This document shows positions 1-6,489 of a stretch of 12,800 bases of DNA, piece by piece. The notes under the pieces are model-generated. The model had not been told where the DNA came from, searched no databases, and worked only from the letters and a program-made list of their open reading frames with translations. The DNA is from RGIG5612 sp964528825 (GTDB lineage: Bacteria; Bacillota; Clostridia; Lachnospirales; Lachnospiraceae): the NCBI GenBank assembly GCA_964528825.1, contig CAZGVB010000038.1:1-12800 (forward strand), read 5' to 3'. Numbering within the stretch: position 1 is the first letter of the stretch; each line of letters opens with the position of its first letter. Both the position numbers and the translations under genes were made by a program.

Positions 1-1061
1 ACCATTGCAAGTGAATCCATGAAGCATCCCATGATCGCATAGATGATAAGGATGACGATCATTACGATCCATCTGCTTACCGTAAGGGTATTTACGAAGC
101 TTGCAAGCGTTGTAGGAAGCTGTGTTACTGTAAGGAAGTTTCCGAATACATACGCACCTATAAGGATCAAGAAGATCATACCACTTTGTGTTACGGTATC
201 CTTGAGTGAAGCGATGATGTTCTTCATATTAGCCTGCTTCTTGATGCACAGATAAATGAATGAAACAACAACACCTACTGCAGAACCTTCAACTGCTGTA
301 AAGAAACCTGTAAGGATACCACCGATAACTACTACGAACAGAACTACCATAGGAAGTCCACCCTTAAGGGAGATGAGCTTTTCCTTAACGGAGAATTTCA
401 TCTTGTCCGGAGCAGCGTCAGGCTTAACCTTGCACCAGATTGCTATAGTAACGCAGAAGCAAAGTGCCATGATGATACCCGGGATAATGCCGGCAGCGAA
501 AAGCTTACCAACTGACTCACCGGATACAATACCATAAAGAATGAATCCTGTTGAAGGCGGGATCAGGATTCCGAGTGTGCCGCCGGCAGCGATGGAAGCG
601 GTTGAGAGTGAATCTGAATAACCGTGCTTCTTCATCTCCGGAAGGGCAACAACACCCATTGTTGCTGCAGTAGCTGCAGCTGATCCGCATATAGCACCGA
701 ACAGCGCGCAGGCTGCAACTGATGCCATAGCAAGACCTCCTCTGAGTGTGCCAAGCAGTTTGTGGCACATGTCATAAAGGCCGGCAGACATACCTGAATA
801 AAAGCATATCTGACCCATAAGAATGAATAGCGGAATAACTACGAAAGAATAATTCGTTGCCTGGGTAAACGGTACTCTTTTGAATACGATGAAAGCAGCG
901 GTGGAAGCCTGTGCAAAGCTGAGACCTTTTGCAAGGTATGCAGCCAAGCAGCCAAAGAAGCCTACAGCGAACATGCTTATACCGATACTCATACCGAGTG
1001 CCAGTAAAACCAGCAATACCCCAACGCCTATAAGAGACAGCGCAAGTGGGCTAATTACCAT
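1..1061 (-). CDS. dctM: TRAP transporter large permease DctM (3' end cut by window)
   Basis: This is the large membrane subunit of a tripartite ATP-independent periplasmic (TRAP) transporter, which uses the cation gradient to import substrates, often carboxylates, delivered by a DctP binding protein. The first 353 residues are present and about 75 are missing at the left edge, judging from the usual length of about 430. Hydrophobic helices run throughout. Family motifs include FGAICGSAAATAATMG at 121-136, then LPEMKKHGY and GGTLGILIPPS near residues 140-170, and MGCFMDS near the cut end. The ATG follows AGGAGG at good spacing. It is the first gene of its transcript and is divergent from a LysR regulator, its likely controller. 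No DctQ or DctP lies upstream, so the partners must be past the left edge or elsewhere. The N-terminus begins directly with the first helix, so there is no DctQ fusion. The substrate cannot be read from the sequence. Confidence 0.93.
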   Translation of the reverse strand, partial: MVISPLALSLIGVGVLLVLLALGMSIGISMFAVGFFGCLAAYLAKGLSFAQASTAAFIVFKRVPFTQATNYSFVVIPLFILMGQICFYSGMSAGLYDMCHKLLGTLRGGLAMASVAACALFGAICGSAAATAATMGVVALPEMKKHGYSDSLSTASIAAGGTLGILIPPSTGFILYGIVSGESVGKLFAAGIIPGIIMALCFCVTIAIWCKVKPDAAPDKMKFSVKEKLISLKGGLPMVVLFVVVIGGILTGFFTAVEGSAVGVVVSFIYLCIKKQANMKNIIASLKDTVTQSGMIFLILIGAYVFGNFLTVTQLPTTLASFVNTLTVSRWIVMIVILIIYAIMGCFMDSLAM

Positions 1062-1144
1062 AAAATTTACCTCCTCTTTCTTTCTCGGATGCGGCTGTAT
1101 ACCCCTGCCTTCACGAACCATACGCGAACCGCATTCCGTGTTTT

Positions 1145-1205
1145 ATGTGAACATTTTATGAACTGTCGATTAAAATTTCCAATACATTTTATGTAATTTA
1201 AACAT
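1145..1205. promoter_or_regulatory. LysR operator cluster between dctM and its regulator
   Basis: Three ATGT/ACAT dyads occur. They are ATGTGAACAT at 1145-1154, TACATTTTATGTA at 1183-1195, and an ATGT-7-ACAT dyad at 1191-1205. The middle one is an exact T-N11-A dyad, the classic LysR-family box. CATTTTATG occurs twice, 33 bp apart, which puts the copies on one face of the helix. The sites straddle the candidate dctM -35 and lie just upstream of the regulator's own promoter. That fits autoregulation plus control of dctM. The assignment is by motif and position only. Confidence 0.5.
1153..1182 (-). promoter_or_regulatory. Candidate promoter for dctM
   Basis: On the minus strand a TTGGAA -35 (1177-1182) and a TAAAAT -10 (1153-1158) are separated by 18 bp. 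They lie about 90 bp upstream of the dctM start. The match is moderate (4/6 and 5/6), and the region is AT-rich, so chance matches are possible. Confidence 0.4.
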
Positions 1206-1210
1206 AACTA

Positions 1211-1240
1211 TTTACTCATACCCCCTTTTTGTGCTATAGT
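1211..1240 (+). promoter_or_regulatory. Promoter of the LysR-type regulator
   Basis: TTTACT (1211-1216) and TATAGT (1235-1240) are spaced by 18 bp, and the -10 ends 24 bp before the ATG at 1265. This argues against the GTG start at 1229, which would lie between the -35 and the -10. Confidence 0.55.
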
Positions 1241-1264
1241 TTACACGAAAGGACGCGAAAAGCT

Positions 1265-2170
1265 ATGATCTCAAATGCAAAAACTAACTGCTTCTTTGCC
1301 GTAGTAAAATATTCAAGCTTTTCAAAGGCTGCCGATCATCTCTATATATCGCAGTCTGCCGTAAGCAAGAACATCTCACAGCTTGAGAAGGATTTAGGAT
1401 ATCTTCTCATCGACCGTACCGACGGCACTGTAAGGCTTACCGCGGCCGGCAAATTATATTATGACTATCTGGTCGATGCCGACGCAAGACATAACGAACT
1501 CATGAGCAATCTCAAGGCCCTTGCCAGCAGCCGTGCAGATGCTATACGGCTCGGCTGCCTCGACGGCTGGGATCTTTCTCAATTTTATCCCAAGATCAGG
1601 AATATATTCAGAGAAAAATATCCGGGGATAAGTCTTTCTCTTGAAGGCTACAATCATGCTACCATACTTGATGCGCTGAATGAGGGAAAGATAGATATAG
1701 GCATCACTCTGAGAGCTACTCTTCCGAAGCAGGGTAAATTCTCCAGCAGGACCATAGCCACGGCGCCCGCTGTTGCCATGTTCTCCTCATCCAATCCGCT
1801 GACCGAACGTGAGGATCTAACGCTGCAGGATCTTGCCGATGAAGAATTCTATGTCATCACACCGAATCACAGCACCAACAATCCCATGGAGCAGCTCACG
1901 ATGTTCCTGTGCCGCAATGCCGGATTCGAGCCGAAGATAGAATATGCTCCGAATTCGGCTGCCATACTTATGCGTCTTCAGGGAGGCAGCGGTGTGCAAA
2001 TAACAAGTGACTGGACGTGTGCGGCGCACTTCTCTATATACAGGACTCTCCCCCTCGGCAACAGGCTCGGAGTCAGCGCCGTATGGATCGATGACGGCAA
2101 TACGCCTTCGAAGCATTTATTCGTAAATGAGCTCCTCAAGCTCAATATAGATGAAGCTGAACAGAACTGA
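1265..2170 (+). CDS. LysR-family transcriptional regulator
   Basis: This 301-residue protein has the usual LysR-type length. The N-terminal winged helix-turn-helix (about residues 8-65) contains FSKAADHLYISQSAVSKNIS and the LxxxLGxxLxxR-like continuation. A type-2 periplasmic-binding-like effector domain follows from about residue 90. It is divergent from dctM, the arrangement expected for a regulator that senses the transported compound or a metabolite of it. The ATG at 1265 is chosen over the in-frame GTG at 1229 because it leaves room for the promoter, has an AAAGGA sequence 11 bases upstream, and starts the HTH domain at the position normal for the family. The effector is unknown. The gene ends directly before a strong terminator. 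Confidence 0.93.
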   Translation: MISNAKTNCFFAVVKYSSFSKAADHLYISQSAVSKNISQLEKDLGYLLIDRTDGTVRLTAAGKLYYDYLVDADARHNELMSNLKALASSRADAIRLGCLDGWDLSQFYPKIRNIFREKYPGISLSLEGYNHATILDALNEGKIDIGITLRATLPKQGKFSSRTIATAPAVAMFSSSNPLTEREDLTLQDLADEEFYVITPNHSTNNPMEQLTMFLCRNAGFEPKIEYAPNSAAILMRLQGGSGVQITSDWTCAAHFSIYRTLPLGNRLGVSAVWIDDGNTPSKHLFVNELLKLNIDEAEQN

Positions 2171-2171
2171 C

Positions 2172-2217
2172 AAAAAAGATCCGACACAGACATTCAATTC
2201 TTTGTCGGATCTTTTTT
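2172..2217. terminator. Bidirectional intrinsic terminator
   Basis: A perfect inverted repeat (GATCCGACA and TGTCGGATC, extended by A6 on the left and T6 on the right, 15 bp in all) surrounds a 16-nt loop. It begins 2 bp after the LysR stop. With U-tracts on both strands it can end rightward transcription of the regulator and leftward transcription coming from the kinase operon. Confidence 0.92.
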
Positions 2218-2219
2218 GT

Positions 2220-2317
2220 TATCTTTCTTCTATGTTTATTTTTTTATGTTATCTTTCTTCTATGTTTACCCTTCTTCTACATTTATCTTTCTTCTATGTT
2301 TGTTTTTCTTCTCTTTT
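2220..2317. repeat. Degenerate 17-bp tandem repeat, pyrimidine-rich
   Basis: The unit TATCTTTCTTCTATGTT occurs exactly three times (2220-2236, 2250-2266, 2284-2300). The intervening units are degenerate: a 13-bp one at 2237-2249 and TACCCTTCTTCTACATT at 2267-2283. A decayed unit trails after 2301. It lies in non-coding sequence just after the terminator. The top strand is almost all pyrimidine. Open frames through it are low-complexity translations and are not called as genes. Confidence 0.85.
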
Positions 2318-2364
2318 TTATGCTGTTTTCTTTTATGTCATCTTGCCTATAACCTTTTAGTCAT

Positions 2365-2407
2365 AAAGCTTCTGCCATTACTGCAGTGTGATCGTCGGCA
2401 AAGCTTT
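2365..2407. other. Inverted repeat downstream of the small membrane protein gene
   Basis: AAAGCTT-c-TGCC (2365-2376) pairs with GGCAAAGCTTT (2397-2407), giving 11 bp with one bulged C around a 20-nt loop. It lies 45 bp past the stop of the minus-strand gene ending at 2452. It could be a weak terminator or 3' mRNA-end structure for that operon. It lacks a clear U-run, and the bidirectional terminator further left may do the real work. Confidence 0.35.
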
Positions 2408-2451
2408 CATCCGAACAAATCTCATTTCTTACACTCTGCGGATCGGAACGG

Positions 2452-2718
2452 TTATTTCGACTCGGTATTCTCTATACTATCTGTACTTTCAGCATCATCC
2501 GAGATGCTTGTCTCTATCTGTGAGCCTGTATCGACCTCAACATCGTCCCATGACGACTGAGACGTAGTCATCACGGCTACCATTATGCCTGCCGCGATAA
2601 ATGCAAGCCCTATCAAGAGTAAGCCTCTTCTCTTATACCTGTTATCCTCTGTGGTCGGCGTGCGCAGATGGGTCAGGTTATCCATTATTTCCTTGCCTTT
2701 TGATCTGTTTTGTGACAT
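2452..2718 (-). CDS. Small single-pass membrane protein, function unknown
   Basis: An 88-residue protein that I do not recognise. It has a basic, polar N-terminal part (1-30), one hydrophobic segment (about 31-50, GLLLIGLAFIAAGIMVAVM), and an acidic Ser/Thr/Asp/Glu-rich tail of about 35 residues. The positive charges before the helix suggest N-in, tail-out. It follows the pyridoxal kinase gene by 21 bp on the same strand, so co-transcription is likely. Start choice is uncertain. The ATG at 2718 has AAGGAG 12-13 bases upstream. The internal ATG at 2685 has AAGGAA very close (3 bases) and would give 77 residues with the same membrane helix. No function can be derived from the sequence, and a role beside the kinase is not implied. 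Confidence 0.7.
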   Translation of the reverse strand: MSQNRSKGKEIMDNLTHLRTPTTEDNRYKRRGLLLIGLAFIAAGIMVAVMTTSQSSWDDVEVDTGSQIETSISDDAESTDSIENTESK

Positions 2719-2739
2719 TTTACTCTTACTCTCCTTATA

Positions 2740-3585
2740 TCAATTCCAATTGAATGATGTGAATATCTCCTCGAACGGCACCCCGTCGGTAACCGGTATA
2801 TCCATTTCTTCCGCCTTTAATATGCACTTTTTTATGAAGGATGATGCCTTGCGTACGGATGTCTTAAAATCCATCCCCCTCACAGCCGCTGCTGCCAATA
2901 TCGCCGAAAATACATCTCCCGTGCCGGATCTGGTAGTGCCTATCCTATGTGTCTTTATCATATATATATCTTCAGATACGCTGTCATAGCACAGATTGCA
3001 TACAAAGCTCTTTTGCGGGATTCCTGTTATGACTGTCTTTTTTGCTCCGAATGCTGCGACATCCTTTATCAGCTTCTCTATCTCTGTTCTTTTCCAATGC
3101 TCCTTATAATGCGTATCCGTAAGTATGCATGCCTCCGTAAGGTTCGGTGTCAATATGTCGGCAAGCCTCGCGAGCGATTTCATCTTAAGGCACATCTGCG
3201 CAGTATATGTAGCATAAGTCCTGCCGTAATCTCCCATCACAGGATCTACAAGCACGAGCGTATTTTCATTTTTGAAATCTCTTATAAATCCGCTCACTAT
3301 ATCGATCTGTCTCTCCGATCCCAGAAAGCCTGTGCATATGCCGTCAAATCGCAGATCAAGCTGCTTCCACATTGAGATATATTCCTGCATATCGTCTGTA
3401 AAATCCCGACAGCAAAAATCAGGAAATCCCGTATGATTGCTGAATATAGCGGTCGGCAGCGGACAGCATTGCACCTTCATGGCACTGATCAGGGGCAGCT
3501 GAACTGCCACAGAGCATCTTCCGAAGCCGGAATAGTCATTTATGAGCGCGATCTTTTTCTGAAGGTTATGATCAGTTTTTGTCAT
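2740..3585 (-). CDS. pdxK: Pyridoxal/pyridoxamine kinase (PfkB/ribokinase fold)
   Basis: It phosphorylates pyridoxal, pyridoxamine or pyridoxine with ATP in the vitamin B6 salvage pathway, in the cytoplasm. The 281 residues match the family's usual length. Diagnostic stretches are NDYSGFGRCSV (16-26), the PLPTAIFSNHTGFP segment (42-55), DPVMGDYG (114-121), TPNLTEA (146-152), and SGTGDVFSAIL near residues 220-230, where Asp224 of GTGD is the catalytic base. I see no missing key residue. The start at 3585 is the only usable one before the conserved N-terminal motif. It has no Shine-Dalgarno sequence, and its promoter lies directly against it, suggesting a leaderless mRNA. It is divergent from nadE and followed closely by a small membrane protein gene. 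PdxK is preferred over ThiD (hydroxymethylpyrimidine kinase) because of the GFGRCSV and HTGFP motifs. Confidence 0.9.
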   Translation of the reverse strand: MTKTDHNLQKKIALINDYSGFGRCSVAVQLPLISAMKVQCCPLPTAIFSNHTGFPDFCCRDFTDDMQEYISMWKQLDLRFDGICTGFLGSERQIDIVSGFIRDFKNENTLVLVDPVMGDYGRTYATYTAQMCLKMKSLARLADILTPNLTEACILTDTHYKEHWKRTEIEKLIKDVAAFGAKKTVITGIPQKSFVCNLCYDSVSEDIYMIKTHRIGTTRSGTGDVFSAILAAAAVRGMDFKTSVRKASSFIKKCILKAEEMDIPVTDGVPFEEIFTSFNWN

Positions 3586-3591
3586 ACGCGC

Positions 3592-3620
3592 ATTTTATCA
3601 ACAGAAGCGGCTCGTTTCAA
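3592..3620 (-). promoter_or_regulatory. pdxK promoter abutting the start codon
   Basis: On the minus strand TTGAAA (3615-3620), a 17-bp spacer and TAAAAT (3592-3597) form a near-consensus sigma-A promoter. Only 6 bases (3586-3591) lie between the -10 and the ATG at 3585. The expected +1 is therefore the A of ATG, or within a base or two of it. Confidence 0.65.
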
Positions 3621-3652
3621 TAGCCAGTTGACCCTGTCATAGTAAAAGTTAC

Positions 3653-3768
3653 TGCAGGGCGATCACGTACAACATCCCATACAGACGAGCTTTGGCACCG
3701 CAAAGTGTGATGATATGCTGCAAAAACGATAGCGAGGCTTTCGTAGGGACGAGCACACTGGCAGTGAC
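3653..3768 (+). repeat. Dispersed 116-bp repeat, copy 1
   Basis: This shares three conserved blocks, in the same order, orientation and total length, with 11824-11939. They are TGCAGGGC-ATCA at the left end, CATACAGACGA at 3678-3688, and a 42-bp block at 3727-3768 that matches copy 2 at 41 of 42 positions. The sequence between blocks has diverged while keeping its length (block-to-block distance 49 versus 48 bp). The last block contains short hairpins, TCGT-AGGG-ACGA and CACT-GGC-AGTG. Both copies sit in divergent intergenic regions and point toward a downstream plus-strand gene. It could be a mobile non-autonomous element, a structured RNA or a regulatory element. It carries no open frame that looks coding. 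Confidence 0.85.
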
Positions 3769-3872
3769 GGCGGGCGCTGTTTGAGCCCGCAGGGCGAGTT
3801 GCGCAGGAGCCGGAACGAATAAGCCGTGTGCGAGGAGCAGAAAACGCAGCGTGTTTTTGCAGCATATCACAC
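3705..3872. other. Nested long-range inverted repeats, candidate structured RNA or MITE
   Basis: An outer stem pairs GTGTGA (3705-3710) and TATGCTGCAAAAAC (3714-3727) with GTTTTTGCAGCATA (3853-3866) and TCACAC (3867-3872). That is 20 bp with one 3-nt bulge. Inside it, GCACAC-t-GGC (3753-3762) pairs with GCC-GTGTGC (3823-3831). Inside that, GCGGGC (3770-3775) pairs with GCCCGC (3785-3790) across a 9-nt loop. Three nested levels over 168 bp are far beyond chance. The structure starts inside repeat copy 1 and runs past its end. Copy 2 lacks the right-hand partner arms. Whether it folds as RNA or is the remnant of a palindromic mobile element cannot be told from one full copy. Confidence 0.7.
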
Positions 3873-4007
3873 GCGTGCAGTACTAAAAATTGTCTGGATG
3901 AAAAATGTGCCAATGATTACTTGACAGTAACGTTGACCCGACCGTTCATAAAATAGAATTGCGGCATATAAAAAAACAAGTTATACTTTGATTCGGAGGA
4001 AAATCTC

Positions 4008-5939
4008 ATGGATTACGGATACAGGACTGCTGCCACAGCGACATTTGATATTACGATAGGCGATGTACAGGCAAATGCGGCAAAGATAAAGGAGATCATC
4101 CGTAAGGAGGTCTGCCGCGATACAGACATATTGATATTTCCCGAGCTGTGCATCACAGGATATACCTGTGCGGATATGTTTCTCAGAAAATATCTGACGG
4201 ACGCTGCTGCAAAGGCTCTTTACGATATAGCATGTATGACCGATACAAAGAAATATCCGGATATATGGCAGGACCATATATCTCCCGTCATTGTCATAGG
4301 TCTTCCCGCAAGATGTGAAGGAAAGCTTTTCAATTGCGCAGCTTTTATATGCAACGGCAATATCCTTGCGGTCGTTCCTAAGACATATCTTCCTAATTAT
4401 AACGAATATTACGAAAAGCGATGGTTTGCATCTGCATATGAATGCAAGGCAGATCATATAGATATCTGCGGCCGGAGTATACCATTTGGCAATAATATCA
4501 TCATAGAGACCTCCACCGGTCTGAAGATCGGCTGCGAGATATGTGAGGATCTGTGGACACCCGTTCCTCCAAGCAGCATTCTCACATCGCTCGGTGCCAA
4601 TGTCATAGTAAATCCATCGGCCAGCAATGACTATATCAGCAAGAGAGAATACAGAAAGAAGCTCATTTCATTGCAATCCGCAAGATGCAGCTGCGCATAT
4701 ATATATGTCTCCGCAGGGAGCGGTGAGAGTACGAGTGATATGCTCTTTTCAGGGCAGCATATCGCGGCCGAATGCGGCAATATCAAGCAGGATTTTTCCT
4801 CATATCTGCAAAAGGATGACATAGTAAAAAGATCCGTCATCGATATAGAAAAGATTGAAAATGACAAGGTGCGTTATAACAGCTTCTCACTTCGTCATAA
4901 TGAAAGTGCAAGATATATATATACGGATATTGCCATGGATGAAAAGCGCAGCTCATATCACATGCCGGAATATATCAATCCTTACCCGTTTGTCCCAAAA
5001 GATAAGCAAAGCCGAGTTGAAAGGTGCAAAGAAATATTAAGCATACAGGGTGCAGCGCTCGCTCAGCGTCTTGTAAAGACGCATATCAAGAAAAGCGTCA
5101 TAGGCATATCCGGAGGACTTGACTCCACGCTTGCCTTACTTGCCGTAAAGGAGGCATATGACCTTCTCGGATATCCATATAAGGACATCATCACTGTGAC
5201 TATGCCCGGCTTCGGTACAGGCTCGCTCACCAAGACCTCCGCGGACAATCTCATGTCCCTTCTCGGTACAGATGCGCGCACAGTGGATATAAAGAAGGCA
5301 TGCCTGCAGCATATGAGCGATATCGGTCAGGATGAGAATACTTATGATGTGACATATGAAAATATCCAGGCAAGGGAACGCACCCAGATACTCATGGATA
5401 TAGCCAACAAAGAGGGCGGACTTGTCATAGGAACAGGTGATCTGTCAGAGCTTGCGCTCGGATGGTGCACATACAACGGCGACCATATGTCTATGTACGG
5501 TATCAATGCATCTATACCGAAAACACTTGTAAGATTCATCATCGAAACAGCCGCAGAGGCGCAAAGTGATCCGCGGATGAAGGAGACATTGCTCGGCATA
5601 TGCGATACGCCTATAAGCCCCGAGCTGCTGCCTCCGGACGAGAACGGCAATATCAGCCAATCTACGGAAAAGATACTCGGAAAATATGATCTGCATGATT
5701 TCTTCCTCTATCATTATATAAGGAATGGATTTGGCAGAGAAAAGATAAATGCCCTTGCATATATAGCATTTCCGAATGTCCCAAGGGATGATATCGACCG
5801 TGCGCTCGGTGTCTTTATGACGAGATTTGCAGCCAACCAATTCAAGAGAAACTGCATGCCCGACGGGCCGAAGGTAGGCACGGTAGCTCTCTCTCCGCGC
5901 GGTGACTGGCGCATGCCGTCTGATTATCAGGGAGACTGA
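4008..5939 (+). CDS. nadE: Glutamine-dependent NAD+ synthase
   Basis: It makes NAD+ from deamido-NAD+ with ATP, using ammonia released from glutamine by its own amidase domain. This is the last step of NAD biosynthesis, in the cytoplasm. The 643 residues fit the two-domain glutamine-hydrolysing class. The N-terminal nitrilase-type amidase shows the Glu-Lys-Cys triad: Glu46 in FPELCITGY, Lys125 in PKTYLPNYNEYYEKRWF, and Cys179 in GCEICEDLW. The C-terminal synthetase domain has the ATP-pyrophosphatase loop SGGLDS at 368-373, then MPGFGTGSLTKTSADN and GTGDLSELALGWCTYNGDHM. GGAGGA lies 7 bases before the ATG. The gene is divergent from pdxK and ends one base before the stop of the convergent ECF S-component gene. 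No key residue is missing. Confidence 0.97.
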   Translation: MDYGYRTAATATFDITIGDVQANAAKIKEIIRKEVCRDTDILIFPELCITGYTCADMFLRKYLTDAAAKALYDIACMTDTKKYPDIWQDHISPVIVIGLPARCEGKLFNCAAFICNGNILAVVPKTYLPNYNEYYEKRWFASAYECKADHIDICGRSIPFGNNIIIETSTGLKIGCEICEDLWTPVPPSSILTSLGANVIVNPSASNDYISKREYRKKLISLQSARCSCAYIYVSAGSGESTSDMLFSGQHIAAECGNIKQDFSSYLQKDDIVKRSVIDIEKIENDKVRYNSFSLRHNESARYIYTDIAMDEKRSSYHMPEYINPYPFVPKDKQSRVERCKEILSIQGAALAQRLVKTHIKKSVIGISGGLDSTLALLAVKEAYDLLGYPYKDIITVTMPGFGTGSLTKTSADNLMSLLGTDARTVDIKKACLQHMSDIGQDENTYDVTYENIQARERTQILMDIANKEGGLVIGTGDLSELALGWCTYNGDHMSMYGINASIPKTLVRFIIETAAEAQSDPRMKETLLGICDTPISPELLPPDENGNISQSTEKILGKYDLHDFFLYHYIRNGFGREKINALAYIAFPNVPRDDIDRALGVFMTRFAANQFKRNCMPDGPKVGTVALSPRGDWRMPSDYQGD

Positions 5940-5940
5940 C

Positions 5941-6438
5941 CTATCGTTTTATACTTCCGCAGATCGGAAAGAGCATCAGCAATATAATAAGATTGACGAT
6001 ATATTCCACGATAAGGCCCGGAAGCTGGGCTATACCTGTCACAAAGCTTCCGCTTATCCATATCCCCACAATGGTATATCCGATCAGCGGGATCAATGTG
6101 GCTGCAGCTGCAAAAATCATCTGAAATATGAATTTTTCTCCTTTTCCGGAGATTTTGATCAACGCGTAAAAAGCAGCCGCCATAAGCGCTTTTATGACGA
6201 GCGTAGGCAATGTATATACGGGATATGACAGCAGGTCTGCCGCTGCGGCTCCCACGGCTCCCACGAACAAGCCGTACGGAAACGGCAAAAGAACGCATGA
6301 AAACAATATAATACTGTTGCCGACATTCAGATAGCCGAGAGGTATCGGTATCTGAATAAACCTGGTTATGACAAATTCTATCGCTGTCATAAGAGCAGTG
6401 AGTACTATTCTGAATGTATGCGTATTCCTATATGCCAA
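5941..6438 (-). CDS. ECF transporter S component (vitamin-type substrate binding membrane protein)
   Basis: A 165-residue, strongly hydrophobic protein with about five to six membrane helices. It matches ECF-type vitamin importer S components of the HmpT/riboflavin-type group. Family-like features are the N-terminal RIVLTALMTAIEFVITRF helix, PLGYLNVGNSIILF, the small-residue run GLFVGAVGAAAADLLSYP, and LPTLVIKALMAAAFYALI. S components bind the vitamin and work with a shared energising module (EcfT plus two ATPases) encoded elsewhere. The start is TTG at 6438, supported by AAAGGA about 9 bases upstream; the next ATG is inside the first helix. Substrate is not determined. Nearness to pdxK makes a B6 vitamer possible, and nadE makes a niacin compound possible. 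It lies 67 bp after the RsbW-type gene and may share its transcript or use its own promoter. Confidence 0.82.
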   Translation of the reverse strand: MAYRNTHTFRIVLTALMTAIEFVITRFIQIPIPLGYLNVGNSIILFSCVLLPFPYGLFVGAVGAAAADLLSYPVYTLPTLVIKALMAAAFYALIKISGKGEKFIFQMIFAAAATLIPLIGYTIVGIWISGSFVTGIAQLPGLIVEYIVNLIILLMLFPICGSIKR

Positions 6439-6461
6439 TTTTTTCTTTCCTTTTATAAAAT

Positions 6462-6489
6462 ATCATAAATAGATCAAACCATTCTTCAA
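6462..6489 (-). promoter_or_regulatory. Possible promoter of the ECF S-component gene
   Basis: On the minus strand TTGAAG (6484-6489), a 16-bp spacer and TATGAT (6462-6467) lie 24 bp before the TTG start. The -35 is supplied by the downstream copy of a 27-bp duplication. The match is moderate, and readthrough from the operon upstream is equally possible. Confidence 0.3.

Larger units (their letters stand above)
3586..4007. other. pdxK-nadE divergent intergenic region (contents)
   Basis: I see no gene in these 422 bp. From the left they hold the pdxK promoter, a hairpin (CCCTG...AGTAA/TTACT...CAGGG, 3632-3659), a 116-bp dispersed repeat, a large nested inverted-repeat structure up to 3872, a short TTACT-TGAC-AGTAA hairpin (3917-3930), and the nadE promoter and ribosome binding site region. 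For nadE the best -35/-10 pair I can find is TTGACC (3933-3938) with TAGAAT (3954-3959). Its 15-bp spacing is poor. The TTGACA at 3921 has no -10 at normal distance. GGAGGA at 3995-4000 is the nadE ribosome binding site. Confidence 0.6.

Noticed and set aside
1229..1264. Longer LysR start giving 12 extra residues
   Set aside because: The GTG at 1229 lies between the -35 and -10 of the likely promoter, and the ATG at 1265 fits the family N-terminus.
3653..3880. Known RNAs such as 6S, SRP, tmRNA or RNase P RNA
   Set aside because: None of their signature sequences can be found in the region, and the second copy lacks half of the structure.
3617..3913. Open frames of 73-98 residues on the minus strand between pdxK and nadE
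   Set aside because: They run through the dispersed repeat and its inverted-repeat arms, with no ribosome binding site and no protein-like composition.
3921..3926. TTGACA as the nadE -35
   Set aside because: No -10-like hexamer lies 16-18 bp downstream; the nearest TAAAAT is 22 bp away.
5927..6298. Open frames overlapping the ECF S-component gene (5902-6228 plus, 5927-6298 minus)
   Set aside because: The frame at 5941-6438 encodes a clear multi-helix membrane protein; the others are shadows.
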